Shown here in pieces: positions 58,203-64,000 of a stretch of 64,000 bases of DNA (its first letter is position 1; each line of letters opens with the position of its first letter). This DNA is from Clostridium mediterraneense (GTDB lineage: Bacteria; Bacillota; Clostridia; Clostridiales; Clostridiaceae). The notes under the pieces are model-generated. The model did no database searches, had not been told where the DNA came from, and saw nothing but the letters and a program-made list of their open reading frames with translations. The position numbers and the translations under genes are program-made. The stretch covers positions 1,406,858 through 1,470,857 of the forward strand of contig NZ_LT594785.1 in NCBI RefSeq assembly GCF_900091705.1, in the 5' to 3' direction.

Positions 58203-58394
58203 TTAAGCTATTTTATTTGATTTATTATTTTTATAATATTTAGCAAATCTTAAGTTTTGTTCATATTGGATAAAATAATCTAAATTTTGACTTACTAGAA
58301 TAACTATAGGATTTGTTCTTTTTAAAAAAAGTAAAAGAATGTTTAATAAAGCCTTTCTATGTTTTATTTTATTATTTAATTTTTTGCAATTCAT
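58203..58394 (-). CDS. Spo0E-like aspartyl-phosphate phosphatase
   Basis: 63 aa. The conserved Spo0E segment is readable: a basic first helix, then a second helix with VSQNLDYFIQYEQN. It contains the SQxLD signature (S35, Q36, D39) of the family that dephosphorylates Spo0A~P and delays sporulation. The minus-strand RBS GGGGGA is 6 bases from the ATG. The first helix is more hydrophobic than usual (LLNILLLFL), so the assignment is probable rather than sure. Confidence 0.65.
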   Translation of the reverse strand: MNCKKLNNKIKHRKALLNILLLFLKRTNPIVILVSQNLDYFIQYEQNLRFAKYYKNNKSNKIA

Positions 58395-58598
58395 TCAAAA
58401 TCCCCCTATATAAATAAATATCAGTCAATATATCTGTAATAATATTATATATCTCCAGTATTTTTTTGTAAAATACTTATTTATTTTAAATTATTACATA
58501 TTTTTACAATAAAATATATTTTAATACTTTTTATTTAAAAATATTAGCGAATTTACTCTTAAATTAATGTAATAAATATATAGTAAAATATTTAAATA

Positions 58599-58628
58599 TT
58601 GATAATAAGTAATAAAATAAGGTAGAAT
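58599..58628 (+). promoter_or_regulatory. Probable promoter of the YnzC-like gene
   Basis: -35 TTGATA (58599-58604), 18-bp spacer, -10 TAGAAT (58623-58628). Confidence 0.5.
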
Positions 58629-58664
58629 GGTATTATAAATATACAACAAAAGGAGAAATTAAAG

Positions 58665-58841
58665 ATGGAATTAGATAAATTAACAGCAAGAATAAATGAA
58701 TTAGCAAAAAAGAGTAAAGCTGATGGATTAACTGATGAAGAAAAAGAAGAACAACAAGTATTAAGAAGAGAATATATAGATAGATATAAAAATAATTTAA
58801 GAATACAACTTGAGCAAATAAAGCCAAGAGATTCAAAATAA
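58665..58841 (+). CDS. YnzC/DUF896 family small protein
   Basis: 58 aa, too short for many gene callers, with RBS AAAGGAGAA (58649-58657). MELDKLTARINELAKKSKADGLTDEEKEEQQVLRREYIDRYK... is the DUF896 signature: a basic two-helix hairpin. In Bacillus, YnzC lies with SOS-related genes, but its function is not established. hprK starts 28 bp downstream with no terminator between. Confidence 0.9.
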   Translation: MELDKLTARINELAKKSKADGLTDEEKEEQQVLRREYIDRYKNNLRIQLEQIKPRDSK

Positions 58842-58869
58842 TAAAATAGTATTAAAAGGGTGATATATA

Positions 58870-59778
58870 GTGGGAGTTACTGTAGAAAAACTTATAAAAG
58901 ATTTTAATTTAGAGATAATACAAGAAGGAGATAGTAATATTCCTATTGATGTCCAAGATATAAATAGACCTGGACTTCAACTTGCTGGATTTTACAATTA
59001 TTTTGCTCCTGAAAGAATACAGGTTATAGGAAAAGCAGAATGGAGTTTTATAAATGATATGGCTCCAGACTTAAGAAAAAAAAGAGTAAATAAGTTTTTC
59101 TCTTTTGATATTTCTTGTCTTATAATAACAAGAGGATTAGATATACAAGAAGATGTATTAGCTTCAGCTAAGAAAAATAAAACTTGGATAGTAAGAACAG
59201 ATATGATTACTACTAAATTTATTAGTAAGCTTACACTATATTTATCAGATAAGATGGCTCCAGAAACTAGATTACATGGGGTTTTAGTAGATGTTTATGG
59301 AATAGGTATGCTTATAACAGGTGAAAGCGGTATAGGTAAAAGTGAAACTGCCCTTGAACTAATAAAAAGAGGACATAGATTAGTCACTGATGATGCAGTA
59401 GATATAAAAGAAATTGATGGAGAATTAATAGGTACATCTCCATATATAACTTTTGGAATGCTAGAGGTTAGAGGAATGGGAATAATAGATGTATCTGCAT
59501 TATATGGACTTAGCTCAATATTACCATATAAAGATATAAAAATTATGATTCATTTTGAACATTGGAAAGATGATGGAGACTACGATAGATTAGGTATCAA
59601 CAATGAATACGAAGAAATATTAGGTGTTAAATTAAAGAAGTTAAGAGTACCTATAAGACCGGGAAGAAATATTGCAGTTATTATAGAAGCAGCTGCTGCT
59701 AATTATAGATATAATTTAATGTCTAATACTAATCCAGTAGATATTATAGAAAAAAGAATGATTGAATCAAGAGAATAA
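58870..59778 (+). CDS. hprK: HPr kinase/phosphorylase
   Basis: 302 aa from GTG 58870. The P-loop G151ESGIGKS158 is followed by the conserved TDDAVDI and the HPrK C-terminal signature (LEVRGMGIIDVSALYG... and KKLRVPIRPGRNIAVIIE). It phosphorylates and dephosphorylates HPr at Ser46 and is the sensor of carbon catabolite repression in Firmicutes. The usual lgt neighbour is absent; the preceding gene is the YnzC-like one, and the mRNA probably covers both. Confidence 0.96.
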   Translation: MGVTVEKLIKDFNLEIIQEGDSNIPIDVQDINRPGLQLAGFYNYFAPERIQVIGKAEWSFINDMAPDLRKKRVNKFFSFDISCLIITRGLDIQEDVLASAKKNKTWIVRTDMITTKFISKLTLYLSDKMAPETRLHGVLVDVYGIGMLITGESGIGKSETALELIKRGHRLVTDDAVDIKEIDGELIGTSPYITFGMLEVRGMGIIDVSALYGLSSILPYKDIKIMIHFEHWKDDGDYDRLGINNEYEEILGVKLKKLRVPIRPGRNIAVIIEAAAANYRYNLMSNTNPVDIIEKRMIESRE

Positions 59779-59790
59779 TTATATAATTGA

Positions 59791-59831
59791 AAAACCCCCT
59801 TATAGAATATTATATTTTATAAGGGGGTTTT
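59791..59831 (+). terminator. Terminator-like hairpin overlapping the next RBS
   Basis: AAAACCCCCTTATA (59791-59804) pairs perfectly with TATAAGGGGGTTTT (59818-59831), a 14-bp stem, but only a 4-T tail follows. The 3' arm holds AAGGGGG, which is the Shine-Dalgarno of the gene starting at GTG 59834. Confidence 0.75.
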
Positions 59832-59833
59832 AT

Positions 59834-60064
59834 GTGCATAAACAGATTAGAGAGTTATCTAGATTTAAAAATTATGGTGTATGGTTTTCTATATTTGTAT
59901 TAATACCAATAGTTCTAAAGGGAATAGGGTTAAATATAATACCAGATGATTATGATAGGGTAGTTACCAGGATATTAACAATATTGGTTAGTCTTGGTAT
60001 ACTAATTAATCGTATAATTTGTAATAAAGGTTATTTAGACAATAAGGATAATACTAATAAATAA
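59834..60064 (+). CDS. Small two-helix membrane protein, holin-like
   Basis: 76 aa from GTG 59834, 6 bases after AAGGGGG (59821-59827). Two hydrophobic segments (about 14-32 and 45-62) with short charged loops and a basic/polar tail (CNKGYLDNKDNTNK). Size, topology and the LGIL...GxxD end resemble phi-LC3-type holins, but the match is by pattern only and there is no endolysin nearby. Transcripts from hprK must read through a hairpin that masks its RBS. Confidence 0.5.
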   Translation: MHKQIRELSRFKNYGVWFSIFVLIPIVLKGIGLNIIPDDYDRVVTRILTILVSLGILINRIICNKGYLDNKDNTNK

Positions 60065-60164
60065 TAATAAAGCCTTCATTTTATAAATATATTGTATTTA
60101 GGATATCAGTATATTAGAATTTAATTATAAGAATATGAAATATTAACTAAGATGGAGGCATATA

Positions 60165-60539
60165 ATGAAGGAAATAATAAAGACAGATAAGGCTCCAGGA
60201 GCTATTGGACCTTATTCACAAGGAGTAAGGATAGAAAATTTAATTTTTACTTCTGGACAAATCGCAATAAATCCTCAAACAGGAAAGATTTCAGAGTCTA
60301 TTGAAGAACAAACCAAACAGGTTCTTGAGAATATTAAAGAGATATTAGAAGCAGGTGGAACTAATATAAATAATGTCATAAAAACAACTGTGTTCTTAAA
60401 GAATATGAATGATTTTGAAAAAATGAATTCTATTTATGAGACATATTTTATTAATGAAAAGCCAGCTAGAAGTGCTATAGAAGTTTCTAGATTACCAAAG
60501 GATGTAAAAATAGAAATTGAAGTAATAGCTCATATATAA
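60165..60539 (+). CDS. ridA: RidA family enamine/imine deaminase
   Basis: 124 aa YjgF/YER057c/UK114 protein: KAPGAIGPYSQGV, TSGQIAINPQTGKI, VLENIKEILEAGGTNINNVIKTTVFL and PARSAIEVSRLPKDVKIEIEVIA, including the conserved Arg that binds the substrate carboxylate. It hydrolyses 2-aminoacrylate-type intermediates from PLP enzymes. RBS ATGGAGGCA. Single gene with terminator. Confidence 0.95.
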   Translation: MKEIIKTDKAPGAIGPYSQGVRIENLIFTSGQIAINPQTGKISESIEEQTKQVLENIKEILEAGGTNINNVIKTTVFLKNMNDFEKMNSIYETYFINEKPARSAIEVSRLPKDVKIEIEVIAHI

Positions 60540-60551
60540 TTAATTAAAACA

Positions 60552-60588
60552 AAAAGAATTCATAGGTAATACTATGAATTCTTTTATC
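60552..60588. terminator. Bidirectional terminator
   Basis: Perfect 14-bp stem AAAAGAATTCATAG / CTATGAATTCTTTT between convergent ridA and the PHP gene. Confidence 0.85.
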
Positions 60589-61422
60589 TTATGATTTATA
60601 TAGATCCATAAATTTCTCATAGTGATAAGATGAAATATTCATATCACCAATATATCCATGTTTAGTATCATCTTTTGATAAGCCATGACAATCAGAACCA
60701 CAAGTAATTAGTAGATTATATTTCATACAGTATGAAATATAATAATTAGTTTCTTCTTTAGTGTTTTGAAAATATATAGCTTCTACACCATCTAAATCAA
60801 AATTTAAGATTTCATTAATAGGAGCTTTTTTTATTAGTTTAGGATGTGCAAGTATTACTAAAGCATTATATTTTTTCAGTAATTTAATACCATCTCCAAC
60901 ATCTAACTTTTGATTAGGAACATAGGCGGGACTATCATCACCTATAAATTTTTCAAAAATTTCATCCCAAGAATAATTATAACCTGCGTCTATTATAGTT
61001 TGTGCTATATGAGGTCTAGCTACAACGCCCTTACCTTTATCTAAGACTTTTTTATAATCTATATTAATATTAAAATATTTTTTTAAGTTTAGAACTATAG
61101 TTTTAGCTCTATTTATCCTATTTTCTTTTAGAGATAATAAAAAATTTTGAAATTGAGGATTTTTATAAGAATCATCCTTAAAATATCCTAATAGGTGTAC
61201 AGTAGCTCCTTTATAATCACAGCTTAATTCTATACCAGGAATAAATATAATATCTAATTTTTTAGCTTCAGAATAAGCCTCATCTATGCCTTTTGTTGTA
61301 TCATGATCTGTTAAAGCTATAGATTTAATATTTTCTCTTTTAGCTGCTCTTATTACATCTGTTGGTGACATTTTTCCATCAGATGCTGTAGAATGACAAT
61401 GAAATTCTGCACGTATTTGCAT
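60589..61422 (-). CDS. PHP-domain phosphoesterase (TrpH/YciV, RNase AM-like)
   Basis: 277 aa. Motifs in order are EFHCHSTASDG, LTDHDT, IPGIELS, VARPHIA, LAHPKLI and TCGSDCHG, the PHP trinuclear metal set. The family includes E. coli RNase AM/YciV, a 5'-to-3' exonuclease and nucleoside 3',5'-bisphosphate phosphatase. It is distinct from the HisK-like PHP protein at 6.4 kb. RBS AGGGGG lies just before the start on the minus strand. Confidence 0.9.
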   Translation of the reverse strand: MQIRAEFHCHSTASDGKMSPTDVIRAAKRENIKSIALTDHDTTKGIDEAYSEAKKLDIIFIPGIELSCDYKGATVHLLGYFKDDSYKNPQFQNFLLSLKENRINRAKTIVLNLKKYFNINIDYKKVLDKGKGVVARPHIAQTIIDAGYNYSWDEIFEKFIGDDSPAYVPNQKLDVGDGIKLLKKYNALVILAHPKLIKKAPINEILNFDLDGVEAIYFQNTKEETNYYISYCMKYNLLITCGSDCHGLSKDDTKHGYIGDMNISSYHYEKFMDLYKS

Positions 61423-61502
61423 ATTAACCCCCTAAATATATTAAATATTTATTTTTTTTTGATATAATTATTTTAACATATTTTAAAGGGAGAGATGTGT
61501 AG

Positions 61503-62078
61503 ATGTTCTTAATGATAGATAATTATGATTCTTTTGTGTATAATCTAGTGAGATATTTTAAGGAATTAAATCAAGACATTAAAGTAGTTCGTAGAGATAA
61601 AATTGACTTTAATTTAATTGATAAAAAAAATATTGAAGGTATTATTATTTCTCCAGGTCCTAAATCACCAAATGAAACTTTAGAGTGTATTCAAATAATA
61701 AATACATTTAAAAATAAAATACCTATATTAGGAGTATGTTTAGGTCATCAATGTATAGGATATTATTTTGGAGCCAATATAGTTAAATGTAAATTTCCAA
61801 TGCATGGGAAGATATCAAAAGTAGAAACAGATCAAAAGGGCTTATTTAAAGGGATACCTAAAAAATTTAATGTTACTAGATACCATTCATTAATAATTGA
61901 TAAAGATACTTTACCTACAGAGTTAGAAATAACTGCTTTATCTGAAGATGGAGTAATAATGGGGGTTAGACATAGAGAATATAAAATAGAGGCTATACAG
62001 TTTCATCCTGAAGCTGTTATGACTGAATTTGGACATGAAATTATAAATAATTTTATAAATATGTGTAAGGAGAATTAA
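61503..62078 (+). CDS. pabA: Aminodeoxychorismate synthase glutamine amidotransferase subunit
   Basis: 191 aa class I amidotransferase with triad C79 (GVCLGHQ), H168 and E170 (QFHPEA). PabA and TrpG cannot be told apart by sequence alone; the pabB-pabC neighbours favour folate. Supplies ammonia to PabB. ATG 61503 with RBS AAAGGGAGAG, and pabB begins immediately after the stop codon. No trp genes are visible. Confidence 0.93.
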   Translation: MFLMIDNYDSFVYNLVRYFKELNQDIKVVRRDKIDFNLIDKKNIEGIIISPGPKSPNETLECIQIINTFKNKIPILGVCLGHQCIGYYFGANIVKCKFPMHGKISKVETDQKGLFKGIPKKFNVTRYHSLIIDKDTLPTELEITALSEDGVIMGVRHREYKIEAIQFHPEAVMTEFGHEIINNFINMCKEN

Positions 62079-63431
62079 ATGAATTTTAAAATTAAAGAAA
62101 TAAGCAACGATTTAAATATAGATGAAATTTATAGATTATGGAAAGATGAAAAGGATACTATACTGTTAGATAGCTCAAAAGAAGATAGTCAGTATTCAAA
62201 TTATTCATTTATAGGTATAAATAAGTTTTTAAAATTTACTTCACTAGGAAATATGTGTTTTATAGATGATGAAAAAATAGAAGGGGAACCTTTTAAGATT
62301 TTAGATGAATTAATTAAAGAATATAAATTTGATTCTGATGTTGATATTCCATTTATATCAGGAGCTATTGGATATTTATCTTATGATATAGGAAGAGTTT
62401 TAGAGGATTTACCTAATAATACAGAAAATGATATCGATATATTAGATAGTTATTTTTTATTCTTTGATAATTTAATTATTAAAGATCTTAAGAAGAATAA
62501 AACATATATAACTGCTTTAGGAATTCTTGATGATCCTGAAAAATCAATAAATAATATAGAATTAAAAATAAAATCTATAAATAAGAAGGAAGAGAAGTAT
62601 CTATATAATGATTCTTTAAATAAATTTAAACCAAACTTTACTAAAGATGAATATATCAAAGCACTAAGAAAAATAAAAAATTATATTTTAGAAGGACATA
62701 TATATATCGTAAATATGACTCAACGCTTTGAATGTATTTCAAAAGAAGATTCATTTAAAATATATTCTAAATTAAGAGAAATAAATAAGGCTCCTTTTTC
62801 ATGTTATATGAATTTAGAGGATATCCAAGTAATAAGTTCTTCACCAGAAAGATTTTTAAATATAGTAAATAGAAAAGTTGAGACAAGACCGATAAAAGGA
62901 ACAAGACCTAGAGGAAAAGATGCTATAGAAGATAATAAAAATAAAGTTGAACTTTTAAATAGTGAGAAAGATAAATCAGAGCTACTTATGGTTGTTGATT
63001 TAGAAAGAAATGACTTAAGTAAAGTTTGTAAGATAAATTCTGTTAAGGTTACTGAGTTATTTAAATTAGAAGAATATGATACAGTTTTTCATTTAGTATC
63101 AACAATAATAGGAGAATTAGATGATGGGGAAACAGCAGTAAATTGTATTAAAAATTGTTTTCCAGGAGGATCTATTACAGGTACACCTAAGATAAGAGCT
63201 ATGGAAATTATAGAGGAGCTTGAAAAGATAAGAAGGGGACTGTATACTGGCTGCATAGGATATTTTGATTTTAGGGGGAATTGTGATTTTAGTATAGTTA
63301 TACGAACTATTATAAAAAAAGATGATAAGGCATATTTTGGTGTAGGTGGGGGTATAACAATTGAATCAGATGAAGAAATGGAATATCAAGAGACCTTAGA
63401 TAAGGCTAAGGCTCTTATGAGGGTTTTATAA
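62079..63431 (+). CDS. pabB: Aminodeoxychorismate synthase component I
   Basis: 450 aa chorismate-utilising enzyme. The conserved C-terminal core contains SSSPERFL, RPIKGTRPRGKD, LMVVDLERNDLSKVC, PGGSITGTPKIRAMEII and GCIGYFDFRGNCDFSIVIRT. The motif PIKGT, with Lys, matches PabB (TrpE has PIAGT). It makes 4-amino-4-deoxychorismate from chorismate with PabA. Coupled tightly: ATG immediately after pabA, stop TAATG overlapping pabC. Confidence 0.94.
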   Translation: MNFKIKEISNDLNIDEIYRLWKDEKDTILLDSSKEDSQYSNYSFIGINKFLKFTSLGNMCFIDDEKIEGEPFKILDELIKEYKFDSDVDIPFISGAIGYLSYDIGRVLEDLPNNTENDIDILDSYFLFFDNLIIKDLKKNKTYITALGILDDPEKSINNIELKIKSINKKEEKYLYNDSLNKFKPNFTKDEYIKALRKIKNYILEGHIYIVNMTQRFECISKEDSFKIYSKLREINKAPFSCYMNLEDIQVISSSPERFLNIVNRKVETRPIKGTRPRGKDAIEDNKNKVELLNSEKDKSELLMVVDLERNDLSKVCKINSVKVTELFKLEEYDTVFHLVSTIIGELDDGETAVNCIKNCFPGGSITGTPKIRAMEIIEELEKIRRGLYTGCIGYFDFRGNCDFSIVIRTIIKKDDKAYFGVGGGITIESDEEMEYQETLDKAKALMRVL

Positions 63432-64000
63432 TGATAAAATATATAAAAGATTTAGAGAATGAATATATAAGCATAGATTCAGGGATACAGTTTTCTAAAG
63501 GAGTATTTGAAACAATACTTATAAAGGATAATGCAGTATTTTTAAAAGAACATATTATAAGATTAAATGATTCTTTAAAAAAAATATATATAGATAAGAA
63601 AATTAATTGTGATCAAGTAAATGCCTTAATAAAAAATAATAATATTAAAAATTGTGCATTAAAAATAATAATTACTGAAAAAAATTCTATAGCAATAAGT
63701 AGGAAATTAATATACACTAAAGAAGATTATATTAAAGGATTTAAATTATCTATAAGTAAAGTAAGACGAAATTCTACATCTATGTTATCTTATATTAAAT
63801 CAATATCATATGTAGAGAATTTAATTGAACGAGAGAAGGCATTAAATATAGGGAAAAATGAAATTTTATTTCTAAATGAAAAAAATTTTATTGCAGAATG
63901 TAGTATGAGTAATATTTTCTTTATAAAAGATGGAGTTATAAAAACGCCGAGGATTTCTGATGGAATTTTAAATGGGATAATTAGAGAGTGGGTAATAAAT
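63431..64000 (+). CDS. pabC: Aminodeoxychorismate lyase (partial, cut by window edge)
   Basis: At least 190 codons, open to the right edge. ATG 63431 overlaps the pabB stop (TAATG). A fold-type IV PLP enzyme: the Schiff-base Lys is K123 in SYIKSISYVENL, and F26-E27 of FSKGVFETIL fits the N-terminal region. Releases pyruvate and gives p-aminobenzoate for folate. Last gene of the pab operon as far as visible. Confidence 0.9.
   Translation, partial: MIKYIKDLENEYISIDSGIQFSKGVFETILIKDNAVFLKEHIIRLNDSLKKIYIDKKINCDQVNALIKNNNIKNCALKIIITEKNSIAISRKLIYTKEDYIKGFKLSISKVRRNSTSMLSYIKSISYVENLIEREKALNIGKNEILFLNEKNFIAECSMSNIFFIKDGVIKTPRISDGILNGIIREWVIN

Noticed and set aside
58633..58836. Minus-strand 67-residue hydrophobic frame
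   Set aside because: Shadow of the YnzC-like gene, which has a clear RBS and family signature on the plus strand.

Overview
The window is very AT-rich, with almost pure AGA arginine codons, strong GGAGG-type ribosome binding sites, intrinsic hairpin-plus-U-run terminators and Firmicutes sigma-A promoters. Gene content (SpoVB, a Spo0E-like phosphatase, PerR, HPr kinase, the tig-clpP-clpX-lon-ysxC block, a bacterial V-type ATPase) points to a spore-forming Clostridium sensu stricto chromosome. The species cannot be fixed from the sequence alone. No tRNA, rRNA, insertion sequence, prophage block or CRISPR array was seen.

Layout. 1-12.3 kb: mostly small or poorly known genes: a DUF1266/PH-like protein, two small membrane proteins, a TetR regulator with a palindromic operator, an M16C metalloprotease, a PHP phosphatase, a TcaA-like membrane protein, two tandem membrane-anchored proteins with a restriction-endonuclease-like fold, and a secreted coiled-coil M23 peptidase. 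12.4-21.2 kb: DEAD-box RNA helicase, then the protein-quality-control block tig, clpP, clpX, lon, ysxC, with a 770-bp AT-rich spacer before tig. 21.3-27.4 kb: an unusual pair of low-complexity genes (a Cys/Gly/Asn/Trp-rich 126-aa protein and an Asn/Met-repeat protein) separated by a leader with two palindromes; perR; an EAL-only protein; a UvrD-type helicase; a flavodoxin. 27.6-33.8 kb: M20 amidohydrolase, pseudouridine synthase, two convergent MOP-family flippases (MurJ-like and SpoVB), a reduced methyltransferase-like protein.

34.1-42.7 kb: a complete nine-gene V-type ATPase operon in the order ntpF-I-K-E-C-G-A-B-D, the order known from Enterococcus hirae. All five proteolipid residues that bind Na+ in E. 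hirae NtpK are present, so a sodium pump is the likely function. 42.9-50.7 kb: an ArsR-like regulator, then argG-H-C-J-B-D, which encodes arginine synthesis from glutamate except the carbamoyltransferase step. The argG promoter carries three candidate ARG boxes, one covering the -35. 50.8-56.3 kb: peptide deformylase, DNA polymerase IV, a catalytically degraded SDR protein, the RNA polymerase recycling ATPase HelD, a DUF1292 protein.

56.3-64 kb: a clear 6S RNA gene with promoter and terminator, a eukaryote-type NADP isocitrate dehydrogenase that can supply 2-oxoglutarate for glutamate and arginine, a Spo0E-like phosphatase and a YnzC-type small protein, hprK, a holin-like small membrane protein whose ribosome binding site sits inside the hprK terminator, ridA, a PHP phosphoesterase, and pabA-pabB-pabC (folate branch), the last cut by the window edge.

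The observations I would follow first are the Cys/Trp-rich locus with its structured leader, the paired membrane REase-fold proteins, the ribosome binding site with no canonical start at about 23.3 kb, and the terminator/RBS overlap after hprK.
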